A stretch of DNA of 23,318 bases from assembly GCA_045565015.1 (NCBI GenBank), contig JBJLGD010000042.1, positions 1 to 23,318 on the forward strand. The letters run 5' to 3'. The translations under genes and the position numbers were made by a program. Below the pieces are notes generated by a model, which was not told the origin of the DNA, made no database searches, and saw nothing but the letters and a program-made list of their open reading frames with translations. Shown one piece after another: positions 14,898 to 22,811 of this stretch. The first letter of the stretch is position 1, and each line of letters begins with the position of its first letter. The stretch is from GCA-2697345 sp045565015 (lineage in GTDB: Bacteria > Pseudomonadota > Alphaproteobacteria > Rhodobacterales > Rhodobacteraceae).

Positions 14898-15597
14898 GTC
14901 CCTTAAACCCCTGACAAACCACAAATTTTTCTGAACTGTCAACTCTACTTGCTTTTGGTTTAAAATTCACTACTTTTGAAAACTTTTCCTTTAAAACTTT
15001 TTGTAAATTTCCTTCAGCTCCGCCAGCTAATACTTTTGCCACAAAGACGCCGCCAATATCTAATACGTCAAACGAAAAGTATGCTGCTGCTTCACACAAA
15101 GCTATAATTTTTAAATGATCTGTTTTCTTATGCCCCGAAGAGGAAGCCGCCATGTCACTTAAGACTACACTTGCTTTACCGTTTAACCAAGTCTTAACTT
15201 TTTTGTCCGCGTTATCATCTAAAAAATCCAAAACATGAAAAGTTACCCCAGGAAGAGGTTCGATTTGATTTTTATCAATTGCAAGAACAGAACCAACACT
15301 TTTATTCCTTTTGACACCCAAGGAATTAACCCTTTTTGACGCAACTTGAGACCATCCTCCCGGTGCACAGCCCAAATCAACTACTCGAACACCAGGAAGA
15401 AGAAAACGGTACTTATCATCAATTTCAGATAACTTATAGGCGGCCCGCCCTCGCATGCCATCTAACTTTGCCTGCTTAACATAGGGATCGTTTAGCTGCC
15501 TCTCCAACCAACGTGTTGACGAAAGTTTACGACCACGCGCTGTCTTTACTTTAACTCGCAAATCCCGTGAACCACGTTTCGAATCTGGATTTGCCAT
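14890..15597 (-). CDS. rlmE: 23S rRNA (uridine-2'-O-)-methyltransferase RlmE (FtsJ/RrmJ)
   Basis: 235-residue SAM-dependent methyltransferase of the RrmJ/FtsJ family, which methylates the 2'-O of U2552 (E. coli numbering) in 23S rRNA during late 50S assembly. The K-D-K-E catalytic tetrad is complete: Lys55 (RAAYKL), Asp148 (LSDMA), Lys188 (FVAKVL) and Glu223 (SSEKF). The SAM motif is VVDLGCAPGGWSQVA (72-86). A basic N-terminal tail of about 35 residues (many K/R) precedes the core, as in other alphaproteobacterial members. The ATG at 15597 is chosen over TTG at 15606, because the nearest purine-rich site (AAAGG) would lie too close to the TTG. The gene follows ppx on the same strand after 117 bases with its own candidate promoter. 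Confidence 0.94.
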   Translation of the reverse strand: MANPDSKRGSRDLRVKVKTARGRKLSSTRWLERQLNDPYVKQAKLDGMRGRAAYKLSEIDDKYRFLLPGVRVVDLGCAPGGWSQVASKRVNSLGVKRNKSVGSVLAIDKNQIEPLPGVTFHVLDFLDDNADKKVKTWLNGKASVVLSDMAASSSGHKKTDHLKIIALCEAAAYFSFDVLDIGGVFVAKVLAGGAEGNLQKVLKEKFSKVVNFKPKASRVDSSEKFVVCQGFKGLN

Positions 15598-15654
15598 CAG
15601 TAGCAAACCTTTCTAATTTTAATAAAGTTAAAAAATATTTAATTCTCTAAAAAT

Positions 15655-15683
15655 TTTATAACAAGAAGTTTAACAGATAACAA
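15655..15683 (-). promoter_or_regulatory. Candidate sigma-70-type promoter of rlmE
   Basis: Reverse-strand hexamers TTGTTA (15678-15683) and TATAAA (15655-15660) are separated by 17 bases, in the spacer between ppx and rlmE. The -10 matches consensus at five of six positions, the -35 at four. Chance matches are common in AT-rich DNA, so this is tentative. Confidence 0.4.
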
Positions 15684-15714
15684 ACATCATCAATTGGCAA
15701 TTTTTTATAGCACG

Positions 15715-16833
15715 TCAAGCGCCCTCCTCAAGCACCCCATCACGAGACATTTGAGCATATAACAAGCCCTCTCTAAGTCCTCGATCTGCCACGCTCATTC
15801 TATCGGTAGGCCAAACTCTCATTAATGCCTGAAGGATAGCCGCACCGGACATTATTAAAACGTGCCTCTCCTTTCCTATTCTTTTATCTAAACGTCTACC
15901 TTGAGGGCCCAACGCTAAATAGCCTTGAATAACACTATCTACTTGTGTTGACGTCATTCGAAGGCCATCGACTTTACTACGATCATACCGATCAAGCCCT
16001 AGATGGGAAGCAGCAACCGTTGTAATAGTTCCAGAAGTACCAACAATTTGGAACCCCTTTTCGACTAATCTACCCTCTCGATAAGGCGCAAATTCCGCCA
16101 AACTTTCTTCAAAGAACCAACTCATCATAGCAAATTTTGCAGCATCATCAGTAACATCGTTAAACTGTTCTTTCAGAGTAGCTACCCCCAACGGTACAGA
16201 AATCCAATCAATTACCTCTGCTTGTTCTACGCCAGCATCAAAAACTTTAAACCCTGAATGCAATCTCATTATCGATTTTCGCCGGTCTAGCTTCGGAACC
16301 TTTGACAAATCAATCCATATTAATTCGGTAGATCCTCCACCTATATCTACAACTAATAACTGTTCAGTATTGATACTCACTAGCGGTGCACAAGAAATCA
16401 CTGCTAAACGGGCTTCTTCCTCAGGAGCAATTATTTCTAAACTTAACCCAGTTTCTCTTTCAATTAATTTAATAAAATCTGCAGCGTTACTCGCTCGCCG
16501 ACATGCTTCGGTGGCAATCAATCGCATCCGATTTACACAATGATGCCGTAATTTTTTTTGGCATATCATTAACGCCCCAATAGTTCTGGCCATCGCAACC
16601 TTCGATAATCTACCTGAGCGCTCTAAACCGGCTCCCAACTGAACAGATTTAGAAAAACTATCAACAACATGAAACTGACTTCCGTTAGGTTGAGCTATCA
16701 ACATCCGACAAGAATTTGTACCTAAGTCTAAAGCGGCATAAAGTTCAGCCGACTCAGGAACTTTTAAATCCTTCTTTTGCCCTCTCCTTCGATCGGGAAA
16801 CTGCAGTACTTTTAAGTCGTTTTTAGTTATCAT
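15715..16833 (-). CDS. Ppx/GppA family phosphatase (exopolyphosphatase or pppGpp phosphohydrolase)
   Basis: 372-residue member of the Ppx/GppA family (ASKHA fold), which hydrolyses polyphosphate or pppGpp and so links phosphate storage with the stringent response. Visible: phosphate-1 loop YAALDLGTNSCRMLIA (about 31-46), the ATEACRRASN block, EIIAPEEEARLAV, phosphate-2 loop VVDIGGGSTELIW, the glycine-rich GTSGTITTVAA and a conserved ADRGLREGLLY. It lacks the long C-terminal HD-like domain of E. coli Ppx (513 residues), so it is the short two-domain form. Polyphosphate and pppGpp cannot be told apart by sequence. It is divergent from the one-carbon operon across a 201-base spacer, and the pair ppx-rlmE is a common alphaproteobacterial order. 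Confidence 0.88.
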   Translation of the reverse strand: MITKNDLKVLQFPDRRRGQKKDLKVPESAELYAALDLGTNSCRMLIAQPNGSQFHVVDSFSKSVQLGAGLERSGRLSKVAMARTIGALMICQKKLRHHCVNRMRLIATEACRRASNAADFIKLIERETGLSLEIIAPEEEARLAVISCAPLVSINTEQLLVVDIGGGSTELIWIDLSKVPKLDRRKSIMRLHSGFKVFDAGVEQAEVIDWISVPLGVATLKEQFNDVTDDAAKFAMMSWFFEESLAEFAPYREGRLVEKGFQIVGTSGTITTVAASHLGLDRYDRSKVDGLRMTSTQVDSVIQGYLALGPQGRRLDKRIGKERHVLIMSGAAILQALMRVWPTDRMSVADRGLREGLLYAQMSRDGVLEEGA

Positions 16834-17034
16834 AGATAATCCGGTAATTATTCAATACTCAGACCTTATTCACACATCTTATACCTTGCAAGCGTCTATA
16901 AAAATAAACTAAACTATTTAAGAAGTTATAAGTCGTAAGTTATGATCAAACTGTCTAATTTGGTCTATCTAATTTTTTGTGAAGAAATAGATTAGTTTAA
17001 TAAATATTGCACAATCATAGTCCAAGAGGATAAA

Positions 17035-17334
17035 ATGACTTCCATTACAATCGTTTATTGGAGAGATATACCGGCACAAGTGATTGTTGGCACAGGTAGA
17101 AAAGCCGCTAAAATGCAACTTACTGAACGATTTGAGAAAGCCATAGATAGATGTGCAATGAAAATAAACGCGAAAGACTCAGATGCGTATCTGTCTGAGT
17201 GGAGAAAGGAAACTATTGGCAGTGTCGAGGGCAACCCCCAAGAGGTCGTAAAAGCAGAAGCAGCAAAACTGGAACGAGAATACACCAAGCAAATTCTTAT
17301 TGCTTTAATAGGTAATGACGGGAAGAAACTATAG
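17035..17334 (+). CDS. Small 'virulence factor' family protein, first gene of the one-carbon operon
   Basis: 99-residue soluble protein with no signal peptide, membrane segment or cysteine pair. It opens SITIVYWRDIPAQVIVGTG, followed by charged helical sequence (LTERFEKAIDRCAMK) and a YLSEWRKE block. I recognise it as the small family that databases label 'virulence factor' (related to a region of staphylococcal CvfC). That label has no evident meaning here. The function is unknown. It has its own ribosome site AAGAGGA (17024-17030) and is followed after 18 bases by the reductase, then by the methyltransferase and corrinoid activator. Context therefore points to a role in folate or corrinoid methyl transfer, perhaps as an accessory subunit; that is inference from position only. 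Confidence 0.75.
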   Translation: MTSITIVYWRDIPAQVIVGTGRKAAKMQLTERFEKAIDRCAMKINAKDSDAYLSEWRKETIGSVEGNPQEVVKAEAAKLEREYTKQILIALIGNDGKKL

Positions 17335-17352
17335 GAAGGTCCCAGTTAAAAA

Positions 17353-18276
17353 ATGTCGTTATTTAACTTTAAAAAAGATTCCAAGTCCGATTCTAAACCA
17401 AATTTAGAAAACTTATTAAAAAACTATTCTATTGAGGTTATGCCTCGGACTGCAGAGAGAATTGAAAGCTTTTCAAATTTACTTCCAAAAGGAACACGGG
17501 TTTATATTGCTCACATTGAAGGAACCCCAATAGAGGACATGATAAAAACTGCTGTCAGATTAACCGATGCAAACTATGAAGTTATGCCTCATTTTCCAGC
17601 AAGAATAATAAAGAATAAACAAATATTATCAGATTGGATAAACAGATATAAGAATGAAGCTAATGTGGATCAAGCTTTAGTATTAGCAGGTGGTATACCA
17701 AAAGCTATTGGTGACTTTGATTCCTCTATTCAATTAATAGAGACAGGTTTATTTGATAAAGCAGATTTTAAAAGAATTCATTTTGCTGGCCATCCAGAAG
17801 GAAACAAAGATATCGATCCAGATGGAACTTTTAATAATGTAAATCGAGCTCTTAAATGGAAACAAGATTATAGCAATCAAACAAACGCAGCTGTTTGTCT
17901 GACAACCCAATTTTCTTTTGATACAAAACCTATACTAAAATGGACCAATGATTTAAGGGATATGGGTATTACACTTCCTGTACATATTGGGGTTGCAGGA
18001 CCAGCAAAACTCCAGACTCTATTAAAATTTGCCATTGAATGTGGTGTTGGCGCGTCGCTAGGGGTATTAAAAAAACGAGCACGCGATATCACGAAACTTC
18101 TCTTACCGTATGAACCAACAGAACTTTTAAATCAGTTAGAAATCGAAAGACTAGGCCAATCTAGTTTTAATATTGAACAAATACATTTTTTTCCCTTAGG
18201 TGGAATTAAGACAAATGCCCTGTGGGTGTCAAATAATGGTGGCCAATCCGGCATACCCGCAAGCAATAACGTTTAG
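17353..18276 (+). CDS. Methylenetetrahydrofolate reductase family protein (divergent MetF)
   Basis: 307-residue TIM-barrel protein of the MTHFR family, expected to reduce 5,10-methylene-THF to 5-methyl-THF for methionine synthesis. SIEVMPRTAERI (about 26-37) corresponds to the FEFFPP block, with Glu28 in the place of the catalytic Glu of E. coli MetF, and TTQFSFD carries Gln186 in the place of Gln183. By contrast, the segment matching the RGD motif (Asp120 in E. coli) reads AGG (112-114), so that acid is absent. The first 20 residues are charged and poorly conserved. The gene is 18 bases after the small protein and 11 bases before the methyltransferase, with AGGAAGG (17333-17339) upstream, so it is clearly in one operon. 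It could be a specialised reductase rather than a housekeeping MetF; cofactor use is not certain. Confidence 0.8.
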   Translation: MSLFNFKKDSKSDSKPNLENLLKNYSIEVMPRTAERIESFSNLLPKGTRVYIAHIEGTPIEDMIKTAVRLTDANYEVMPHFPARIIKNKQILSDWINRYKNEANVDQALVLAGGIPKAIGDFDSSIQLIETGLFDKADFKRIHFAGHPEGNKDIDPDGTFNNVNRALKWKQDYSNQTNAAVCLTTQFSFDTKPILKWTNDLRDMGITLPVHIGVAGPAKLQTLLKFAIECGVGASLGVLKKRARDITKLLLPYEPTELLNQLEIERLGQSSFNIEQIHFFPLGGIKTNALWVSNNGGQSGIPASNNV

Positions 18277-18287
18277 GATAAAAGTAT

Positions 18288-19349
18288 ATGGCACGTACAA
18301 TAGTAGAATCAAAAACTAAAACGGTTATAATTGGTTTTGATCAACCGTTTTGCGTAATTGGAGAACGTATCAATCCAACTGGACGGAAAAAGCTTGCTGC
18401 AGAATTAGAAGCAGGTAATTTTTCAACGGTAGAAAGCGATGCAATTGCTCAGGTTGCAGCTGGAGCAAACGTTTTAGATATTAATGCTGGGGTAGTATAT
18501 AATTCAAACCCAAACCCTAACGAAACAGAGCCTCCCTTAATGGGTAAAGTTGTAGAATTAGTTCAAGCATTGGTAGATGTTCCTCTATGCATTGATAGCT
18601 CAGTACCGGGCGCACTTGAGAGAGGACTCGAACTCGCGGAAGGTAGACCATTATTAAACTCGGTAACTGGGGAAGAAGATCGACTAGAGTCAATTTTACC
18701 TCTAGTCAAAAAGTATAATGTACCTGTTGTTGCGATTTCTAATGATGATACAGGTATAAGTGAAGACCCCGATGTAAGGTTTGAAGTTGCAAAGAAAATT
18801 GTTCAACGAGCTTCTGACTATGGGATTGCAGCTCATGATATTGTTGTTGATCCATTAGTAATGCCGATAGGAGCAATGGGAACAGCCGGTATTCAAGTAT
18901 TTACATTAGTTAGACGATTGAGAGAAGAATTAGGCGTTAATACAACCTGTGGCGCATCAAATATAAGTTTTGGATTACCAAATAGGCATGGAATCAATAA
19001 TGCATTTCTACCGATGGCAATGGGAGCCGGCATGACTAGCGCAATAATGAATCCTATTACAATTCCCGTCAAAACAGCCAAAATTACCGAAAGAATCTCA
19101 GAACTTGAGGCTCTGGGTATAACTATTCCATCAGAGATAGATGTTGAAAAGTTTGCATATTTAACAGGTTTAGGATCGACTAAATCCAAATCTGGTTCGG
19201 AAATGGAGGCAATTAGAGCCGCAAATTTTTTAACAAATAATGACCCACACGGTAGTTCTTGGATTGCAAATAATAAACCTAAAGGCAGCCTTGGAGAAGA
19301 AACTTCAAATCGACGGAGATCAAGTAGTAGAAGACGGAGTCGGGATTAA
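18288..19349 (+). CDS. Methyltetrahydrofolate:corrinoid methyltransferase (pterin-binding domain protein)
   Basis: 353-residue pterin-binding TIM barrel related to AcsE/MtgB and to the folate domain of MetH. It would move the methyl of 5-methyl-THF to the cobalt of a corrinoid protein. Visible: VIGERINPTGRKKL (24-37), ANVLDINAG (60-68, pterin contact), LCIDSS, NSVTGEEDR, AISNDDTG, DPLVMPIG and CGASNISFGLPNR, whose Asn matches the folate N5 contact in AcsE-type enzymes. The C-terminus ends in an arginine-rich tail, RRRSSSRRRSRD (342-353), not part of the catalytic fold. An AGGA site overlaps the stop of the preceding reductase gene. In Phaeobacter-type split methionine synthases a homologous single-domain protein is the methyl-THF-binding subunit; the corrinoid and homocysteine subunits would be encoded elsewhere. 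Confidence 0.88.
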   Translation: MARTIVESKTKTVIIGFDQPFCVIGERINPTGRKKLAAELEAGNFSTVESDAIAQVAAGANVLDINAGVVYNSNPNPNETEPPLMGKVVELVQALVDVPLCIDSSVPGALERGLELAEGRPLLNSVTGEEDRLESILPLVKKYNVPVVAISNDDTGISEDPDVRFEVAKKIVQRASDYGIAAHDIVVDPLVMPIGAMGTAGIQVFTLVRRLREELGVNTTCGASNISFGLPNRHGINNAFLPMAMGAGMTSAIMNPITIPVKTAKITERISELEALGITIPSEIDVEKFAYLTGLGSTKSKSGSEMEAIRAANFLTNNDPHGSSWIANNKPKGSLGEETSNRRRSSSRRRSRD

Positions 19350-19376
19350 TTAAATCGCAAAGGGGTTTTGTAAAAA

Positions 19377-21428
19377 ATGAGTGATATTAAAAATCCTTTA
19401 ATAATTTTCACACCTTCGGGAAAGAGAGGTAATTTTCCTGTAGGAACTCCGGTTTTAGATTGTGCACGAAAATTAGGTGTTGATTTAGACTCTGTCTGTG
19501 GCGGAAGAGGTATTTGTTCTAAATGTCAAGTTACACCCTCTTACGGAGAATACTCAAAACATGGCGTAAAAGTAAGAGAAACAGCTTTGAGCACCTGGAA
19601 CTCTGTTGAAGAACGATACAATGAAAAACGAGGATTATCTCAAGGCCGTAGGCTTGGTTGCCAAGCAAAAATTATTAGTGATGTAATTATTGACGTGCCA
19701 GCGGAAAGCCAGGTTCATAAGCAAGTTATTCGAAAAAGAGCGGAGGCACTTGATATTACAATGAATCCATCGACAAAACTATTTTATGTCGAAGTTCAAG
19801 AACCTAATATGCACGACCCAACAGGTGATTTAGAAAGATTAAGAATAGCGCTTAAGAAAGAATGGCAACTACCTGAACTCTATATGGACATTTCATTATT
19901 AAAAGACTTACAAAAAACTCTTAGAAAGGGGAACTGGGCCATAACTTGCGCAGTCCATTCAGGAGATCAATCAGTACCTCCACATATAACTAAAATATGG
20001 CCTGGCTTTTATGAGGGAAGTATATACGGACTTGCCGTTGATATCGGTTCTACAACGATCGCCGCACATCTATGTGAATTAAAAACAGGAGAGGTAATTA
20101 CTTCGTCTGGCCTAATGAATCCTCAAATCCGCTTCGGGGAAGACTTAATGAGTAGAGTTAGTTACTCAATGATGAACGCTGATGGAGCAGATGAGATGAC
20201 TTCTGCCGTAAGGCAAGGATTAAATGATTTGTTTACAAAAATATGTGATGATGGGGGTATTGACGCTGATTTAGTTTTAGAAGCCGTTCTTGTGTGTAAC
20301 CCCGTTATGCATCATTTATTACTCGGAATAGACCCTTTCGAGTTAGGGCAAGCTCCATTCGCTTTGGCTTCTTCAAATGCTCAAGCCTTCAAAGCGAGAG
20401 AAATTGATATAAATCTAAGTTCAGAAACAAGAATTTATATGCTTCCATGCATAGCAGGCCACGTAGGAGCAGACGCTGCAGCCGTTGCATTAAGCGAACA
20501 ACCTGGGAACTCAAATGATTTAACTTTGGTTGTCGATGTTGGAACAAATGCTGAAATTTTACTCGGTAATCAGGAAAAAGTACTGGCCTGTTCGTCGCCA
20601 ACGGGCCCAGCTTTTGAAGGTGCTCAAATCTCAAGTGGTCAACGCGCTGCTCCTGGCGCAATAGAACATGTAACAATCGACCCAATAACAAAAAATCCTC
20701 GTTTTCAAATAATCGGTTTTGACGGCTGGTCAGATGATAAGAACTTCAATGATTCAATTAAAACTATCGGTATAACCGGTATATGTGGTTCTGGTATTAT
20801 CGAATTAGTTGCTGAAATGCGTCTAGCAGGGATTTTAGATGCTTCCGGATTAATCGGTTCTGAAGAACAAACCGGTACGAGCAGGTGTTTTATTGATGGG
20901 CGAACCAATTCATATTTAGTGTGGGATGGTACTGAGAATGGTGGCGCTAAAATAACTGTTACTAATCGGGATATAAGAGAAATACAAATGGCTAAAGCGG
21001 CTCTCTACTCTGGAGCAAGATTATTAATGGATAAGTTTAGTGCAGATACGGTTGATAAGATTGTTTTAGCTGGGGCTTTTGGCGCACATATTAGTCCTAA
21101 GCACGCCATGATCTTAGGAATGATCCCTGACTGTATGCTAAATAAAATTTCAAGTGCAGGTAATGCTGCCGGTACTGGTGCTAGAATTGCTTTATTAGAC
21201 AAAGATACTCGAGCATTAATTGAAAAAACTGTTTTAGATATTCATAAAATTGAAACAGCCATTGAACCTAAGTTCCAAGAACATTTTGTAAATGCATCAA
21301 ATATACCAAATTCTGTTGAGCCATTTCCAGTACTAAATTCAATCGTTAAATTACCAAAAAATAACTTCAATCAAAACAAATCATCTAAGGTTTCAGGAAA
21401 TCGACGCCGTAAGAGAAAGGCTACATAG
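19377..21428 (+). CDS. Corrinoid activation protein, RACo/RamA-like (2Fe-2S ferredoxin plus ASKHA domain, DUF4445)
   Basis: 683-residue reductive activator that restores inactive Co(II) corrinoid to Co(I) with ATP. The N-terminal ferredoxin domain (about 1-105) has a plant-type 2Fe-2S set: Cys41, Cys47, Cys50 and Cys95 (CGGRGICSKC, then RLGCQAK). A linker and middle region follow, then the ASKHA ATP-binding domain beginning GLAVDIGSTTIAAHL (about 218-232), with NPQIRFGEDLMSR, VCNPVMHHLLLG, VVDVGTNAEI, GITGICGSGIIEL and LAGAFGAHI. The layout matches RACo of acetogen-type systems rather than RamA, which has C-terminal 4Fe-4S clusters. The C-terminus is basic (SGNRRRKRKAT). AAGGGG (19360-19365) precedes the ATG by 11 bases. 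Such a protein is needed when methionine synthase lacks the MetH reactivation domain; Phaeobacter uses a RamA-like protein this way. Confidence 0.88.
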   Translation: MSDIKNPLIIFTPSGKRGNFPVGTPVLDCARKLGVDLDSVCGGRGICSKCQVTPSYGEYSKHGVKVRETALSTWNSVEERYNEKRGLSQGRRLGCQAKIISDVIIDVPAESQVHKQVIRKRAEALDITMNPSTKLFYVEVQEPNMHDPTGDLERLRIALKKEWQLPELYMDISLLKDLQKTLRKGNWAITCAVHSGDQSVPPHITKIWPGFYEGSIYGLAVDIGSTTIAAHLCELKTGEVITSSGLMNPQIRFGEDLMSRVSYSMMNADGADEMTSAVRQGLNDLFTKICDDGGIDADLVLEAVLVCNPVMHHLLLGIDPFELGQAPFALASSNAQAFKAREIDINLSSETRIYMLPCIAGHVGADAAAVALSEQPGNSNDLTLVVDVGTNAEILLGNQEKVLACSSPTGPAFEGAQISSGQRAAPGAIEHVTIDPITKNPRFQIIGFDGWSDDKNFNDSIKTIGITGICGSGIIELVAEMRLAGILDASGLIGSEEQTGTSRCFIDGRTNSYLVWDGTENGGAKITVTNRDIREIQMAKAALYSGARLLMDKFSADTVDKIVLAGAFGAHISPKHAMILGMIPDCMLNKISSAGNAAGTGARIALLDKDTRALIEKTVLDIHKIETAIEPKFQEHFVNASNIPNSVEPFPVLNSIVKLPKNNFNQNKSSKVSGNRRRKRKAT

Positions 21429-21470
21429 GAACATCGCAAACTACGATTATGGGTAAGCTATTTAAAATTA

Positions 21471-22055
21471 TTATTCTTCGAGTTCAGCGTCCCAATATAG
21501 AAAATCCAACCAACTTTTATGTAAAAAATTCGGAGGAAACTTACGACCTAGATTTTTTAGTTCTTCTGGATCGGGTTTTCGTGGAATTTTATCCAACTTA
21601 AATCCTACTTGAGCTAAAGTCTTAGCCCCTTTCTTTAGATTACACCTCGAGCAAGCTGATACAACATTTTCCCAACTAGTAATTCCACCCCGAGACCTTG
21701 GAATTACATGGTCGAAAGTCAATTCGCCACCTTGCCCACAGTACTGACAGGAGAACCCATCCCTGAGAAAAAGATTAAATCTCGTAAAAACTATATTTTT
21801 TTGTGGTTTGACATATTCTTTTAACACCACAACAGACGGAATTCGTATCTCTATTGACGGTGAGCGTACCAACTCATCATATTCAGCCAGTATAGCCACT
21901 CTCTTTAAAACTGTAGCCTTGATTGTATCTTGCCAAGACCACAGTGATAATGGGAAATAAGACAGAGGTCGATAATCTGCATTTAAAACAAGTGCCGGCT
22001 TAAAATTATTCGTGGAGCCTACATCAGGATCCAGAGTAGTTGAGTTTATATCCAC
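21471..22055 (-). CDS. HNH endonuclease family protein
   Basis: 194-residue protein with a zinc-stabilised HNH domain: Cys103 and Cys106 (CQYC), His116 (FDHVIPRSRGG), Asn130 (WENVV) and Cys135/Cys138 (CSRCN), followed by LKKGAKT. The region before it (about 20-95; ALVLNADYRPLSYFPLSLW, then KEYVKPQ) is typical of a chromosomal HNH family common in alphaproteobacteria and other bacteria, not of a homing endonuclease in an intron. The DNA target and role are unknown. The start is GTG at 22055, with AAAGG eight bases upstream; no ATG fits better. It is convergent with the corrinoid activator gene, 42 bases apart, and no clear terminator hairpin is visible in that gap. The final LHKSWLDFLYWDAELEE is acidic and aromatic. 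Confidence 0.88.
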   Translation of the reverse strand: MDINSTTLDPDVGSTNNFKPALVLNADYRPLSYFPLSLWSWQDTIKATVLKRVAILAEYDELVRSPSIEIRIPSVVVLKEYVKPQKNIVFTRFNLFLRDGFSCQYCGQGGELTFDHVIPRSRGGITSWENVVSACSRCNLKKGAKTLAQVGFKLDKIPRKPDPEELKNLGRKFPPNFLHKSWLDFLYWDAELEE

Positions 22056-22148
22056 CGTCTTTACCTTTTAAAAAAAACTATTATTTTTTTAACTATATAT
22101 AGTGGATCGCCTGGTTCAAGCCCCCAAATATAACTTAGCTTAAATTAA

Positions 22149-22811
22149 TTAGAAAACTAACTGATTGTTTATAAACCTTAGACATTCTTCTAAGCCTTCG
22201 GGCGATATTCCATGTCCCGTACCTTCCATAATAAATTCATCAACGTTAAAGCCATTGGTCCTTAAAACATTGCTCGCTTCTGCCAATGAACCAAAAGGTA
22301 CAACATCATCCTGGTCCCCATGTAGCAGTAAGATCGGTAGTGAGTTCTTTTTTTCCTCTTGAACCAAGTCAGGTCTCAGTAAACGACCAGAAAATCCAAC
22401 AAGTGAGGCAAAGGAATTATCTCTACGTATAGCAAGATGAAGTCCAATCATAGTCCCTTGGGAAAACCCAAGTAAAACAGTTTCTGCCTCGCTAAGACCT
22501 TCGTTATACATTACTTCATCGATAAAGTAATTAAGGTCTTTGATCGCTCGATTAGCGCCAACTTCAGATTCTTCTTCGCTAGAGCCATCTATCCAAGGTA
22601 TTGGAAACCATTGATAACCACCAGGATTACCTGAACATACTTCTGGCGCATTAGGTGATATAAAAACAGTATCAGGAAGATATTCTGACATCGGATCCGC
22701 TAGTCCGAGAAGATCATCCCCGTTTGCCCCATATCCATGAAGTAATATTACCAAAGACGAGTCCAGTCCAGACTTAGACCCAACCCTCTTACTATCTAAT
22801 AACCCATGCAT
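22149..22811 (-). CDS. Phospholipase/carboxylesterase family alpha/beta hydrolase
   Basis: 220-residue cytoplasmic serine hydrolase of the phospholipase/carboxylesterase family, related to YpfH and acyl-protein thioesterases. The catalytic triad can be read: Ser117 in GFSQGT, Asp168 in HGDQDDVVP and His200 in GTGHGIS. The oxyanion region is LLHGYGANGDDL (24-35). No signal peptide is present. The physiological ester substrate cannot be told from sequence. The ATG at 22811 follows directly on the TGA of the AlkA-like gene (TGAATG, no gap), so the two are probably translationally coupled. A 93-base spacer then separates it from the HNH gene downstream on the same strand. Confidence 0.88.
   Translation of the reverse strand: MHGLLDSKRVGSKSGLDSSLVILLHGYGANGDDLLGLADPMSEYLPDTVFISPNAPEVCSGNPGGYQWFPIPWIDGSSEEESEVGANRAIKDLNYFIDEVMYNEGLSEAETVLLGFSQGTMIGLHLAIRRDNSFASLVGFSGRLLRPDLVQEEKKNSLPILLLHGDQDDVVPFGSLAEASNVLRTNGFNVDEFIMEGTGHGISPEGLEECLRFINNQLVF

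Noticed and set aside
16834..17034. A SAM- or B12-type riboswitch, or operator, ahead of the one-carbon operon
   Set aside because: The 201-base spacer has no recognisable SAM-II or cobalamin box sequence. An AAGTTAT direct repeat (16923-16929, 16937-16943) and a weak CTAAT/ATTAG pairing are too AT-rich to support a call.
22109..22125. A GGTTCAAGCC string resembling a tRNA T-arm in the spacer between the hydrolase and HNH genes
   Set aside because: The flanking bases do not form a five-pair T stem, the spacer is only 93 bases and AT-rich, and no anticodon or acceptor stem can be folded around it.
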